A stretch of DNA of 64,000 bases from contig CACZGH010000008.1 in assembly GCA_902780635.1 (NCBI GenBank), forward strand, positions 50,948 through 114,947, written 5' to 3'. The notes under the pieces are model-generated. The model was not told where the DNA came from and made no database searches. It was given only the letters and a program-made list of their open reading frames with translations. Below are positions 23,691-34,068 of this stretch, piece by piece. Position 1 is the first letter of the stretch. Every line of letters begins with the position of its first letter. The stretch comes from an uncultured Prevotellaceae bacterium. Lineage in GTDB: Bacteria; Bacteroidota; Bacteroidia; Bacteroidales; Bacteroidaceae. Both the position numbers and the translations under genes were made by a program.

Positions 23691-25433
23691 TCAATGCCAG
23701 CGGGAGTCGCCGAGCACTTTCAGGTCGACGCCCGACTGTGTACCGATGATGTTGAACTGACCCTTCGACGGGTTGCTCCACAACTTGGTCTCATCGAGAC
23801 TCAGTTCGCCTAGACCTTCCAACGGATAGACCTTCACCACACCGTCAGCGCCAAGGTCTGTCCAGACGAAGTTGGTCTTGTAGCTGTCTTCCACAACGAG
23901 GTTGTTGGGGGTGCCACTCAGCAGAATGGAACCTGCGGTGCCAGCCTCATAGGTCCAGATCTCGTCACCGGCAGAGTCGGTGGTCTTCATTGACGGACCG
24001 ACGAGGGTGTTCTTCACATTGAGGTTCACATTGCCGCTGCCCAGACGGAAGAGCGGAGTGTTGGCGTTGCTCGTTGTCTCTATCGGAGCATAGCAGAAGG
24101 TGCAGTTCTCAATGTTGAAGTCTAAGGTACTGGCAGTAGCGCGAAGGTCACACAGCAACACGATGTTGGTGATGGTGCAATTGCGCATCGTCACACTCTG
24201 CCAGTCGGCGGCCTTGTTGGTGGTGGTAATCACACCCTGGTCGCCAATGCAGTTGATCAGACAGCCTTCCATCAGGATGTGGTTCACGGCGTCGCTGGCG
24301 TTCTGAGCACGACAGACAGCGCGGTAGCCGGTGAAGGAACAGTTGCGGTAGGTCAGGTTCTTCATCGTGGCCTTGGTGTTGTTGACGTTGAACACCTGGC
24401 GGCCACCCCATCCCTTGTCGTGGTTGGTGTCCACAGGGTTGCTGCCATTGTTCACCTTGTCGCTCACGAAGTCAATCTTCTCAAAGGTCACAGCGTTGAT
24501 GTCGGCCTCGGCTGCCATGGTGAAACCACCACTCTGCAGGAAACGGGCATTGCCCTCTAAGGTGAGACCAGTCACAAACCTGATGCTGTTGGCGGTGCTG
24601 GGGAGGGCTGTGCCACCCGACACTTTGTAGTCGAAGCCGCCCTTCAGCACATAAGTCACGTCCTTGCCAGCATTAGCGGCCACGTCGGCAGCGATCTGGT
24701 CGGTGGTGATGAAGTTCTTGGCGATGCTGTCCACCACGTCGCGAAGGTCGATGACAGCGCCACTGAAACTCTCAGAAGCAGCAGTGGTGAAACGCTTCTT
24801 GCCACGGTAGGCACCGTTCTGGTAGGCCACCACTTTGTAGGTGGTCTTAGGACTCAGGTTGCTGACAATGGCGGCAAGCTCTGCCAGTTGGGTGCTGTTC
24901 AGGTTGATGACACTGATGAGGGAGTCGTTGCTGTCTTTGTAGACCTCCAGTTTGTCATACACAGTGCCTTCTGCCCAGCGGATGCGGGCGGCGATGTCGA
25001 TGATGTCGGAAGCGGAGGGAGTGGAGAGCATCGTAGGATAGTCGAGAGAGGTGGTGGTCAGACTGAACGCCTTTGACTCCAGACCGCTGATGGTGCTCTT
25101 AGCCTGCAGGGTGATGTTGTATTCCTTGTCGTACTGCAAGTCATCGAAACGATAGGTGGTGGTGTCGGTCTCGACAGTGCGGGTGTCGCTGCCGTCGGTA
25201 GCCTCAATGCCTACCACATAGCGGTTGGCGTCGGTGTAGTTGTCCCAGTTGACTATCATATAGGGCACATAGTCGGCGGTGAGGCCATGCTTCACGTTGT
25301 CGGTCTCATTGATGACCGGGCGGAAGAGGGCGTCGGCCTTGGTCAGGTCGTCATCATCATTGCAACTGGTGAGGGTACACACAGAAGCGGACACCGCAAC
25401 AAGCAATATCATGCAATTGAATATCTTTTTCAT
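23691..25433 (-). CDS. Surface lipoprotein with FN3-like domains and DUF4957/DUF5123-type beta-helix
   Basis: Outer-membrane lipoprotein, probably the surface glycan-binding protein of this pectin locus. The lipobox Cys is residue 24 (TLTSC), followed by an acidic DDDD stretch typical of surface-exported lipoproteins. Two fibronectin type III-like modules (about 35-130 and 130-215) precede a region with regularly repeated strands (NLTYRNCSFTG, MEGCLINCIG, MRNCTITN, IENCTF) that suggests a right-handed beta-helix, as in DUF4957/DUF5123 proteins of pectin loci. No catalytic motif was recognised, so binding is more likely than cleavage. It lies 12 bp after susD. Confidence 0.8.
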   Translation of the reverse strand: MKKIFNCMILLVAVSASVCTLTSCNDDDDLTKADALFRPVINETDNVKHGLTADYVPYMIVNWDNYTDANRYVVGIEATDGSDTRTVETDTTTYRFDDLQYDKEYNITLQAKSTISGLESKAFSLTTTSLDYPTMLSTPSASDIIDIAARIRWAEGTVYDKLEVYKDSNDSLISVINLNSTQLAELAAIVSNLSPKTTYKVVAYQNGAYRGKKRFTTAASESFSGAVIDLRDVVDSIAKNFITTDQIAADVAANAGKDVTYVLKGGFDYKVSGGTALPSTANSIRFVTGLTLEGNARFLQSGGFTMAAEADINAVTFEKIDFVSDKVNNGSNPVDTNHDKGWGGRQVFNVNNTKATMKNLTYRNCSFTGYRAVCRAQNASDAVNHILMEGCLINCIGDQGVITTTNKAADWQSVTMRNCTITNIVLLCDLRATASTLDFNIENCTFCYAPIETTSNANTPLFRLGSGNVNLNVKNTLVGPSMKTTDSAGDEIWTYEAGTAGSILLSGTPNNLVVEDSYKTNFVWTDLGADGVVKVYPLEGLGELSLDETKLWSNPSKGQFNIIGTQSGVDLKVLGDSRWH

Positions 25434-25445
25434 ATCTCTTCGGTA

Positions 25446-27620
25446 TTAATAATTTTCTGTGTTGATCGTTCCTACTTCTACATTCACACCTTCGCCCATG
25501 TTGGTGGCGTCGAAGCCGTAGCCGTCGTTGTTGAGCACCGAACTGGCATTGAGTGTAGTGATGTTGATGGGGATGAGATAGGGCACGATGCCACTGCCTG
25601 TCAGAGCTCCATTGGAGTAGCCACGGTAGAGACGGGTGGCGTAGTCGCTGGCCTGATATACGTCTTTGCGGGTTACGCCGGAGGCCTCTCCCTTGTTGAT
25701 GGTGAACTCGGTGAGGTACTTGTCAGAACTGCTGTCGTTGTTGAACTTGTAGGTCACAGCACCGGTGGCAGCATCAGTAGCTTTCACGCAGTTGGTGTAA
25801 CTGGTGCCCTTGTAGATATAGGTGCGCACACGCTTGATCATGTTGCTTCCCCAGTTGACGGAGTACCAACCATCAGAGGTCATGACAGCGTCTTCAAGGT
25901 CTACCTGATATTTCCGGTTGTACCACTTGATATCGAGACGGTCGTTGTTCTTGGCTTGCTTCACATACCACAATTTGTTGGCCCATGTGGTGTAGTTGGC
26001 AGCGTCGGGATATTTAGACATGACACCAGCATCCTCCATCAGGTCTTTGTTGGTGGAGATACCCCAGCAGAGCATCGTACGCATGGCCTGCTCTATCTTC
26101 TGAGCGTAGAGGTTCCAGCGGATGAGATCGAACTTGCGAAGACCTTCGCCGCCAAACTCCCATGCACGCTCGTTGACGATGGCGTTGAAGAAAGCTTCTT
26201 TTGAGGTCAGGTTGTTGACATATTGGGTCACATCCTGGTCGAAGGTCTCGCTGTCGGCGAAAGCACGGGCACGGACAGTGGTGAGGGCTTGCTTGGCAAG
26301 GGCCGTAGGACCGTTCAGCTCGTTCTCTGCCTCTGCCAACATCAGCAGCACGTCGGAGTAGCGCATCAGCGGGAAGTTGATGCCAGTACCCTTAGAGGAG
26401 GCTCCACCTAATTCCTTGGCAGCCAAAGCGCGGTCCCATTTGCCTACCTTGATGCCAGTGGAGGCGGCAGCGGCCACGGTGTCATTGGCATGGGCGTAGT
26501 TGGCGCAGGTGATGTCACGACGACTGTCGTTGTCGGCAAACGACATATAGTAAGTCGGCAAAAGGCCTACCTGAATGGTGGTGGTACCCTTGGCACAGGA
26601 ACCTGTGTTGGGCACACCGATACTCCATCCCACATCGCCACCGTAGTTCTGCACGAAGGCCACTTCGTAGAGCACCTCGGCATTGTTCTCAGAAGCATAG
26701 TTCATCTCGTTCTGGAACGACTTGTAGAAGTTGGGATAGAGGTCGCGGGGCTTCAGCTGAATGAGCTTCTGGCAGTAGTTCTTGGCCATCTGCACATAGT
26801 CGTTGTGGGTGTGGGCGGTCACGGTGTTGCCGCTCAGGTCGGTGTAGGTCACGCTCAGACTGTCGGCGTTGACATCGAGATAGTCGTCGGCGCGCTTCAT
26901 CTGATTGTCGAAGGTCTTGCCGTAACCAGCGCGGAACAGGGCGAGACGGGCGATCAGACCCATTGCGAAGTCGCGGTTCATACGCTCAATGCCACCTGTG
27001 TTGACATCAGAGAATTTCATGTAGGGCTCAATGTCGACCAACTGCTGCAGCACACGGCTGTAAATCACGAACTTGTCGGTGCGGGGGCGGTCAATCTCCT
27101 CTCCCCAGACAGCGGCCACATCATAGTAGGGCACATCACCGAAGATGTTGCACATCAGGTAGTAACGGAAGGCTTTCAGACAAGTGGCCTCACCCTTGAT
27201 CTGCTGCATCTCATCTTCCTTGGCAATGCTGCTGGCGTCGATACCGGCACGCACCTGGTTGGCACGCTCGATGGCTTGAAGGTTGTTGTTCCATACATTG
27301 TACACATCATTGAAACCGGTCACGGCAGGACCTTGCAGCGACCATACGGCACGACGGTCGCTGGCGGGAACACCAGCACTTGGTACCTCGGCCTCTACGT
27401 CGGTGTTCTGCATCCACACACCGCACATACGTGAGGTATAGGGGTCTTCGCAGAACAGTACATATACGCCGTTGATGGCGTTGGTGGCAAACTCTGTCGA
27501 AGCATAGACGGAATTGAGGTCCATCTGCGAGGGGGCATCCACATTGAGGGTGTCATCGCAGGAGGTCAGTGTCAGTGCTCCGAGAGCTGCTATGGCTAAA
27601 TATTTATTATATGACTTCAT
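25446..27620 (-). CDS. SusD/RagB-family glycan-binding lipoprotein, pectin locus
   Basis: Lid-like outer-membrane lipoprotein that works with the adjacent SusC to capture oligosaccharides. The lipobox Cys is C21 (LTLTSC) from ATG 27620; an upstream TTG/ATG region at 27653 is discarded because it would bury the signal peptide. The sequence has the SusD N-terminal segment with TEFATNAINGVY, the TPR-like helices, and LMRYSDVLLMLAEAENELNG near residue 430. At 724 residues it is long for a SusD; the extra length lies in the C-terminal half. The gene sits 45 bp after susC in the leftward operon. Substrate pectin is inferred from the PL1 gene. Confidence 0.93.
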   Translation of the reverse strand: MKSYNKYLAIAALGALTLTSCDDTLNVDAPSQMDLNSVYASTEFATNAINGVYVLFCEDPYTSRMCGVWMQNTDVEAEVPSAGVPASDRRAVWSLQGPAVTGFNDVYNVWNNNLQAIERANQVRAGIDASSIAKEDEMQQIKGEATCLKAFRYYLMCNIFGDVPYYDVAAVWGEEIDRPRTDKFVIYSRVLQQLVDIEPYMKFSDVNTGGIERMNRDFAMGLIARLALFRAGYGKTFDNQMKRADDYLDVNADSLSVTYTDLSGNTVTAHTHNDYVQMAKNYCQKLIQLKPRDLYPNFYKSFQNEMNYASENNAEVLYEVAFVQNYGGDVGWSIGVPNTGSCAKGTTTIQVGLLPTYYMSFADNDSRRDITCANYAHANDTVAAAASTGIKVGKWDRALAAKELGGASSKGTGINFPLMRYSDVLLMLAEAENELNGPTALAKQALTTVRARAFADSETFDQDVTQYVNNLTSKEAFFNAIVNERAWEFGGEGLRKFDLIRWNLYAQKIEQAMRTMLCWGISTNKDLMEDAGVMSKYPDAANYTTWANKLWYVKQAKNNDRLDIKWYNRKYQVDLEDAVMTSDGWYSVNWGSNMIKRVRTYIYKGTSYTNCVKATDAATGAVTYKFNNDSSSDKYLTEFTINKGEASGVTRKDVYQASDYATRLYRGYSNGALTGSGIVPYLIPINITTLNASSVLNNDGYGFDATNMGEGVNVEVGTINTENY

Positions 27621-27665
27621 ATTTCGATACTTTCTATTTTGTTGTTGCTTCATGTACCAAATATA

Positions 27666-30600
27666 TTATAAGGTGACGTTCACACCAAAGGTGAAGGCGC
27701 GGCTCTTAGGATAGGACGAGAAGTCGATACCCGGTGTAAGACCAGAGTAACTGGAGTTGCGCACGTAGGAGCTCACCTCGGGGTCATAGCCAGGATAACT
27801 GCTGATACAGAAGAGGTTGGTGCCGGTCACGTAGAAACGCAGACGCTGCACGTAGAATTTCTTAGTGAGCTTGGCGGGGAGGGTGTAACCGACGGTCACA
27901 CTCTGCAAGCGCAAGAAGGAGGCGTCGTCAATAGCCCAGTCGGTGGGTACCACCACAGCGTCGCCAGTGGAGAAGGGGCTCCACATCTTCTTGGCTGCCT
28001 GTCCGTTGCCACCCTCATTCCAGTAAGCGAGGTCCTCAAGTGTGGTGAGCAGCTGTCCGCTCTCGGGATGCATGTAGGAGTAGGAGTTCTTCTGACTCAT
28101 GTCATCACGCATGTTGGGCCAGGTACCGGCACGGTAGCGGCTGCTGGTCTGTATCTTGTTGGCATTGTAAATGTCGTTGCCGTAGGTGTAGGTGAAGTTG
28201 ACGTTGAAGTCGAAGTCATACACAGTGCCGCTGAAACCGAAACCACCGGTGAAGTCGGCGTTGGTGTCACCAATCACGTCGATATCGTTGGTGTCGACAG
28301 TGCCGTCGGGCACACCATTGGGGCCGCTGATGTCTTTCAGCTTCATGGTACCAGGACGCACGCCGATACGACCACCTAAGAGAGAGGTGGTGGGTACACC
28401 TTCTTTCAGTTTATAGGTGTTGGTGGCGGGGTCGTAGCTCTCGAAGTCGGAGGTGGTGTAGTAGCCGTCGCTCTTCCAACCGTAGATAAGACCGATGGGG
28501 TCGCCGATACGTACGATGTAGTCCTGCTGGTTCTTGTTGTCGGTGCTAGCCCAGCCGGAGGGGAAGGTCATCTGCTCGATGCCGTTGGCAAGACTCTTCA
28601 CGTTGGACTTGTCATGGCTGATGTTGAAGTTGGCTATCAAGGAGACGTTCTTCTTCTGCAAAATGGTGGCGTTGACGGTCAACTCCACACCCTTGTTGCT
28701 CGTAGAGGCTGAGTTCTCCCAGACGGAGGTATAGCCCGGAGCGGCGATGGCGTGGTTGATGAGCAGGTCGTCGGTGTTGTTCCAGTAGAAGTCGAGGTTA
28801 CCGTTGATGCGCTCATGCAGGAAACCGAAGTCGAGACCGATGTTACGGGTGGTACGCTTCTCCCAGGTCAGGTTGGGGTTGGCCAGCACGTTGGTCACGG
28901 CCAAGTGGACATCCTGGTTGTCTCCCACACCATAGCGCTTGCTGCCGCTGTTGTAGGCATAGAGCTGGCGGAACATATAGCTGGGCAACTTGTCGTTACC
29001 TACCTTACCGTAGGAGAAACGCAACTTCAGGTTGGAGAGCCAACTCTTGGCTTTCTCCATCCAAGGCTCTTCGATGATACGCCAGGAGGCTGCAGCTGCG
29101 GGGAAGAAACCCCACTGATGACCACTGCCAAACTGTGAACTACCATCCTCACGGAAGGTCACGGTCAGAAGGTAACGGTCGAGGAGTGTGTAGTTGATAC
29201 GGCTAAAGAACGAAATCTTGTTGGCATTGGGGCTAATCACACTGCCTATCGACTGGATAGAGCCGGAGCCAAAGTTGGCAAATACACCGTCGGCGTCGTA
29301 ACCGAGGCTGTAGTTGTTTCCTGCCATATTGTTGTTGTTGCTGCGGCTGGTGCGATACTCCTGACCCACCATCACATTCAGTCTGTGTATCTTGTTGAAA
29401 ATCTCGTCGTAGGTCACTGTGCCGCTCTCACGGATGCTGCTGGTGTTGGTCTTCTGCCAGTCGGCCAGTGGAAGTCCGCCCACATAAGAGGCCTGAGTGG
29501 TGGTAGAGCCATACCAGTTTTTCACTTCGTTGAAACCGTATGAATAGCCGGCTTCGAGGCGGGCGCGCAACTGCTTGATGATTTTCCAGTCGAGGGAGGC
29601 GTTGAAATTGAACGCGCGGTTGTTGCGCTTGCGCCAGTACTGCTCTGACTGCTCGGCAAGGGTCATGTTGGCACGCTGCCACTGCACAATCTCGTCATCA
29701 CTCATGGTGCTGAAGTCGGGGGTGATAAAGGCGCTAAGACCCTTGGTGGCCACACCATAGATGGCCTGCTCGGTACGCACTTTGTAAGTACCACCCTGGG
29801 TACCCTGACCATTGGCTATCTGGTCGCTCACACGGGCTGTGAGGTTGAAGGTCAGGTTCTTGCTGATGTCGTGGTTCAACTTGAACATGAAAGCGTAACG
29901 GCTGAAGTCGTTGTTGGGCATCAGACCGCCGTTGAAGTCGTAAGTGCCGGAGAGGGAGAACTTGGTCTTCTCAGTACCACCATTCAGACTAATGTTGTGG
30001 CTCTGAGAGAGCACGTCGGCACCGAAAAGGTCTTCCTGCCAGTCGATGGCCTCAATGCTCTTGTAGAGATAGAGGTCGTCGTAGACACCAAACTGATTGT
30101 AGAACGACTTGAGAGCCGACTCGCCGCCAAGTAAGGCATATTCGTAGTTGGACATCACATAGTCGTAGGTGTTCATCGGGTCAAGACGCTTGGACACGGT
30201 CTTGGTCTGAAGGAAACCATTGTAGTTGACCACCGTCTTGCCTCCCTTGGCATTCTTGGTGGTAATCAAGATCACACCGTTGGCACCCTCAGAACCGTAG
30301 ATGGCGGTGGAGGAGGCGTCTTTCAGAACGGTGATGTCCTCAATGTCGTTGGGGGAGATGTCGGAGATGGAGTTGGTTTGGAAACCATCGACGACAAACA
30401 GAGGGGTGTTGTCACCAGTGATGGAGCCGCCACCACGCACACGGATCAGGATCTCGGCGTCGGGCGAACCGTCAGTGGTTGTCACATGCACACCGGAGAG
30501 TTTACCGGTGAGGGCCTCGGAGACGTTGGGGGTAGGCACGGCGGCGAGTTTCTCACCACCCACGGTGGAGACAGAACCAGTGAGGTCCTTCTTGCGCACG

Positions 30601-30938
30601 GTACCATAACCGATCACCACCACGTCGTTCAGACTCTGGGCCTCGTCCTCCAGCACGATATTGATGGTTGACTGACCTGCAATTTGCACCGTCTGTGTTT
30701 TCATACCAATGTATGAAAAGGTGAGCGTCTTGCCTTTCACATTCTGTAAGGTGTAGTTTCCGTCGATGTCGGTCACCACGCCATTCTGCGTGCCTGTCTC
30801 CATGACAGTAGCGCCAATGACGGGTTCTCCGCTCGAGTCGGTCACCGTACCTTTGATGGTCTGCGCTGTGATGTTGCCCACGAATAGAGTGAGGGCCAAC
30901 AGGAGCGCCATTCGAAAGAATTTCAAATTACCAGACAT
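27666..30938 (-). CDS. SusC/RagA-family TonB-dependent outer-membrane transporter, pectin locus
   Basis: Large TonB-dependent importer of 1,090 residues. A signal peptide ending NITAQ is followed by a carboxypeptidase-regulatory-like domain (about 28-100, TIKGTVTDSSGEPVIGATV). The SusC signature LNDVVVIGYGTVRKKDLTGSV leads into the plug domain (about 115-230, with IRVRGGGSITGDNTPLFVVDG and ILKDASST-like AIYGSEGANGVI), then a 22-strand barrel ending FTFGVNVTL. It is first in the operon with susD, the DUF5123-like lipoprotein, PL1 and GH97. The N-terminal domain shows no STN module, so no direct anti-sigma coupling is expected. Confidence 0.95.
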   Translation of the reverse strand: MSGNLKFFRMALLLALTLFVGNITAQTIKGTVTDSSGEPVIGATVMETGTQNGVVTDIDGNYTLQNVKGKTLTFSYIGMKTQTVQIAGQSTINIVLEDEAQSLNDVVVIGYGTVRKKDLTGSVSTVGGEKLAAVPTPNVSEALTGKLSGVHVTTTDGSPDAEILIRVRGGGSITGDNTPLFVVDGFQTNSISDISPNDIEDITVLKDASSTAIYGSEGANGVILITTKNAKGGKTVVNYNGFLQTKTVSKRLDPMNTYDYVMSNYEYALLGGESALKSFYNQFGVYDDLYLYKSIEAIDWQEDLFGADVLSQSHNISLNGGTEKTKFSLSGTYDFNGGLMPNNDFSRYAFMFKLNHDISKNLTFNLTARVSDQIANGQGTQGGTYKVRTEQAIYGVATKGLSAFITPDFSTMSDDEIVQWQRANMTLAEQSEQYWRKRNNRAFNFNASLDWKIIKQLRARLEAGYSYGFNEVKNWYGSTTTQASYVGGLPLADWQKTNTSSIRESGTVTYDEIFNKIHRLNVMVGQEYRTSRSNNNNMAGNNYSLGYDADGVFANFGSGSIQSIGSVISPNANKISFFSRINYTLLDRYLLTVTFREDGSSQFGSGHQWGFFPAAAASWRIIEEPWMEKAKSWLSNLKLRFSYGKVGNDKLPSYMFRQLYAYNSGSKRYGVGDNQDVHLAVTNVLANPNLTWEKRTTRNIGLDFGFLHERINGNLDFYWNNTDDLLINHAIAAPGYTSVWENSASTSNKGVELTVNATILQKKNVSLIANFNISHDKSNVKSLANGIEQMTFPSGWASTDNKNQQDYIVRIGDPIGLIYGWKSDGYYTTSDFESYDPATNTYKLKEGVPTTSLLGGRIGVRPGTMKLKDISGPNGVPDGTVDTNDIDVIGDTNADFTGGFGFSGTVYDFDFNVNFTYTYGNDIYNANKIQTSSRYRAGTWPNMRDDMSQKNSYSYMHPESGQLLTTLEDLAYWNEGGNGQAAKKMWSPFSTGDAVVVPTDWAIDDASFLRLQSVTVGYTLPAKLTKKFYVQRLRFYVTGTNLFCISSYPGYDPEVSSYVRNSSYSGLTPGIDFSSYPKSRAFTFGVNVTL

Positions 30939-31065
30939 AGATTTTATTTTAGGTTGATAAATAAATATATTTTTTGATCAGTAGACACGGCAGTCACGCC
31001 GCTGAAAGTTTGTTGTCTCGTCAACGAGTAGCTTGATAAGTGTGTCGGTTAGGGTTAAATTTCTG

Positions 31066-31073
31066 CAAAGATA
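31066..31073 (-). promoter_or_regulatory. -7 element of the pectin SusC operon
   Basis: TATCTTTG on the minus strand matches TAnnTTTG. No clear TTTG lies 19-21 bp upstream, as expected for an activator-dependent PUL promoter. The leader would be about 120 bases. Confidence 0.5.
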
Positions 31074-31126
31074 CTAATAAAGATTTAAAAAAAGGTTTTT
31101 TGGGGGGACGATAATTGCATTTTTAA

Positions 31127-31167
31127 CCAAAAAGGGCAGATTTTTCAACAAAACCTGCCCCTTTGGG
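31127..31167 (-). terminator. Terminator after the CE8 gene
   Basis: CCAAAAAGGGCAG (31127-31139) and CTGCCCCTTTGGG (31155-31167) form an imperfect stem. It lies about 25 bp beyond the CE8 stop codon on the minus strand, with T-rich sequence after it. Confidence 0.55.
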
Positions 31168-31190
31168 TTGAATATTAGCTTGAGTTGTTT

Positions 31191-34040
31191 TCACAACACT
31201 ACTTTCTCAGCTTTGTGCTGGCCATGACCTGTCATCGTCTTACGGATGTAGACACCATGTTTTGGAGTCGTCACTTTCATGCCATCGAGTGTAAAATATT
31301 CCTCATGGACACTCTCAGGCATGGCTGAAGTGGCTTCTATGCGGTCGTATGCGGGATAGTAGGAATCTACGCTCATGCCACCCATGCTGTTGATGGCGCG
31401 GACAGAGAAGGGTGCTCCCTCGCCTACGTACTCCATGTCGACATCGAGTTTGGTGCCGTCAGTCATGCCGATCAACTCGTCGTTGAAGAAGATGGCGTAG
31501 GCGACAGCTCCCTCCACGGGATTCCAGGCGAGATAATAGGGATGGATAATGGCGACACCTTGATACTCTACCTGGGTAATGCCTTCCACTGGGGGCAACT
31601 GTCGGGCTTTCTCGTCAGGACGCCACTCACCGAAGATGTTCTCCACTGTGTATTCTGAGGCTTCTTCAGCTGTCATCACGGTCTCGTATTTGTATACTTC
31701 CTTGTTGTTGAGGGTGAAGGAGAGAATGTTGGAGGCGGGGGTGACATTGTTGCCGTCCTTGTCCATCGAATGGTATTCTTTGAAGCGGTAGGCGGCGGTG
31801 TTCATGCCTGAGGTGGTAAAGCGTGAGGAGGAGATCTCGTCAGGCTGGTTGAGAGTGGTGTTGATATAGGCCAACTTGGACTCTCCGCCCCAGGAACGGC
31901 CGAAGTTGAAAGACGAGGCTTTGTTGTCAATCGTACAGTCTTTGAACACATAGCCGTATTTCTCGTTGCTGCCGGGATTGGGGGCGGTGAGGGTTGCTTC
32001 GCCGCTCTTTCCGTTGCGGGAGCGTGACTCGCCCACCAACAGACACTGGTTGAAGAGAATGTCGCCGGAGCCGCAGATGAAGTCGACGGTGCCGTGTATT
32101 TCGGAGGTCTCCCAGTAGAACTGACTGCTCGTATTGCTATAATAGGTGTCTTGGTAAGAGAGCAGACGCACATTCTTGCAAATGGTCTGGCCACCCTTGT
32201 CCTGGATGCACACCGCACGGCCAGCGGAGCCGGCGCCGTAGTAGTCGAGGGCATTCTGGAGGGTCAGGTCTTGCAGATAGGTGCCCTTGCCAGTGATGAG
32301 CAGGGTGGCGGTGGTGCCGATGCCTTCATTTTCCTTGGGTGGGGCATTGCGGATGATGGTCTTCAGCATGCTCTGTCCGATGATGGAGATGTTGCTGCCG
32401 GAGATGGTGGTCAGCACAGTCTCCCCCAGGTCGTACAGACCGTCAGGAATGAAGATGCAGGTGCGGCTCGAGGGGCTCGATATGGCATTGGCAATGTCGA
32501 GGGTGGTCAGGAAGTGGTCGACATCGCCGGCCCTGACCACAAAGAAACCTTGCTCGTTTTTCTCTACGGGCTTCGCTTCCACATTGCTGATGGCGATTTT
32601 GTGGATATAGGCAGAGCCTTCGGTCATATTCAGTGATAAAGTGCCTGCCTCACCCTCATAGAGGATAGCGGTGCATTGGCCGTCGACACTTACAGGCACA
32701 TTGACGGTTTGGATAGTACGGCCTTCGCTGTCTTGTAGTGTGAGCACACCACTGCCACCTTGACGGCAGAGATAAAGCATGATATAGGCTCTGCCACCAA
32801 CCAACAGGTCGATGCGGTCGCCCGACTTCAGCTGCCATCCGTGTTGGTTGTCGTGATAACCGCCCTTGCCAGTAAACTGAAAGGCCTCATGGTCTTCTGG
32901 ATAGAAATAGGGGTCGGTCAGCGTAAAGGTGTAGCGGGCAGTCTCGCTGCAGTACTCTTCTTCGGTGGCGATGCCGTAGAGGGGCGTGTCGCCGGTGATG
33001 ACATCGTTGACGGTGTATTTGCGGTTGTTGCCGCCTTTGGCTTTCTGAAACCAACCGCGGAACAGATAGTCACCGGACAAGGTTACGTCATCTTTTCCAT
33101 AGGCGAAGGCACCGATCTGTGCGTCTTTTTCCACTGCCTGGGTACCCAGGATGCTACCATCGGTGTCGTAGTAAGTGAGGGTGAAGTCTCTCTTGTAGTT
33201 GATATAGACATAGTAGTTGATGGTGGCGTCGGCTGTGGAGACGGGAATGGTGACACGCACGTAGGCGGGATAGTCTGACATATTCTCCCAGGCATCATAG
33301 ACGACTTCACCCACCGTGCCAGTGGCAGCCACAATGTCGGTGAGAGGGTTGTCTTTACTGATGGCAGGCTCGCTCTTCGAGGTTTCTATACAGGCTATCA
33401 TACTGCCATCACTGTGCTCGTCGAAGATCTCTCCGGCCTCGTAGGTCTTGCCATTGACCGTGAAACGCTCCAGGGTAGGCTTGGACGACATGTCCACATT
33501 GCCATAGATGTCCAGCTCAAACATATAGGCGTTTTGCGAGGCATTCAGGTTGGTCCATTTCAACTGTACGTTGGTGCGGTTTACGGTCGCATCGACCTCG
33601 CACCAGGCGGCGGGATTGGCCACTGTCTCAGAGATGACTACCCAGTCGGCATCGCCGTCACCTTTTGCCCAGAGCTTCCAGCCACGGTTGCTGCCAGTAG
33701 CTCCGTGGATGTAACGCACACGGGTCACAGAGGCCAAAGGGGAGGTGATGATGTAGGGGTCGTCGCTCTTGGCGGCCTGAAGCCATCCAAGGGGATTGCC
33801 GTCGTTGAATTTGCTGTTGACGCCAGCAGGGTCCACCGCTGTGTCGTAGAGTGTGAAGTCGAGCGTCTCATGGCTGTATTTGGTGCCTTGGTGCACGACT
33901 GTCTCGCTCTTGCTGGCTTTCAGGCTCTCCCAGTCGGAGAAATTGGTCGAATAGAGTTGTTTCTCCTGACCTTGCATGCCGGCAAATACCAGCAGAAAGG
34001 CGAGAAGTGACAGGATTCTTGGTAGAAAAGTTTTCATCAT
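31191..34040 (-). CDS. Multidomain pectin methylesterase, family CE8
   Basis: Secreted enzyme that removes methyl esters from homogalacturonan, making it accessible to the pectate lyase. A signal peptide (about 1-25) precedes roughly 460 residues of beta-rich, probably carbohydrate-binding or Ig-like modules. The CE8 beta-helix (about 497-790) carries the catalytic Asp pair D631 (LSYQDTYY) and D653 (GTVDFICG) and the Arg of FGRSW (R715). A final FN3-like module ends in a tail (YFTLDGMKVTTPKHGVYI) resembling a type IX secretion signal. At 949 residues it is far longer than a single CE8 domain. The 165-bp spacer upstream holds the TCTAGA array. Confidence 0.9.
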   Translation of the reverse strand: MMKTFLPRILSLLAFLLVFAGMQGQEKQLYSTNFSDWESLKASKSETVVHQGTKYSHETLDFTLYDTAVDPAGVNSKFNDGNPLGWLQAAKSDDPYIITSPLASVTRVRYIHGATGSNRGWKLWAKGDGDADWVVISETVANPAAWCEVDATVNRTNVQLKWTNLNASQNAYMFELDIYGNVDMSSKPTLERFTVNGKTYEAGEIFDEHSDGSMIACIETSKSEPAISKDNPLTDIVAATGTVGEVVYDAWENMSDYPAYVRVTIPVSTADATINYYVYINYKRDFTLTYYDTDGSILGTQAVEKDAQIGAFAYGKDDVTLSGDYLFRGWFQKAKGGNNRKYTVNDVITGDTPLYGIATEEEYCSETARYTFTLTDPYFYPEDHEAFQFTGKGGYHDNQHGWQLKSGDRIDLLVGGRAYIMLYLCRQGGSGVLTLQDSEGRTIQTVNVPVSVDGQCTAILYEGEAGTLSLNMTEGSAYIHKIAISNVEAKPVEKNEQGFFVVRAGDVDHFLTTLDIANAISSPSSRTCIFIPDGLYDLGETVLTTISGSNISIIGQSMLKTIIRNAPPKENEGIGTTATLLITGKGTYLQDLTLQNALDYYGAGSAGRAVCIQDKGGQTICKNVRLLSYQDTYYSNTSSQFYWETSEIHGTVDFICGSGDILFNQCLLVGESRSRNGKSGEATLTAPNPGSNEKYGYVFKDCTIDNKASSFNFGRSWGGESKLAYINTTLNQPDEISSSRFTTSGMNTAAYRFKEYHSMDKDGNNVTPASNILSFTLNNKEVYKYETVMTAEEASEYTVENIFGEWRPDEKARQLPPVEGITQVEYQGVAIIHPYYLAWNPVEGAVAYAIFFNDELIGMTDGTKLDVDMEYVGEGAPFSVRAINSMGGMSVDSYYPAYDRIEATSAMPESVHEEYFTLDGMKVTTPKHGVYIRKTMTGHGQHKAEKVVL

Positions 34041-34068
34041 AGTCTTTTTTTGTTTTAGATAAGTTTTA

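Noticed and set aside
25287-27434. Two long rightward open frames across susD and the DUF5123-like gene
   Set aside because: Both are His/Val-rich mirror translations typical of shadows and cross the boundaries of real genes.
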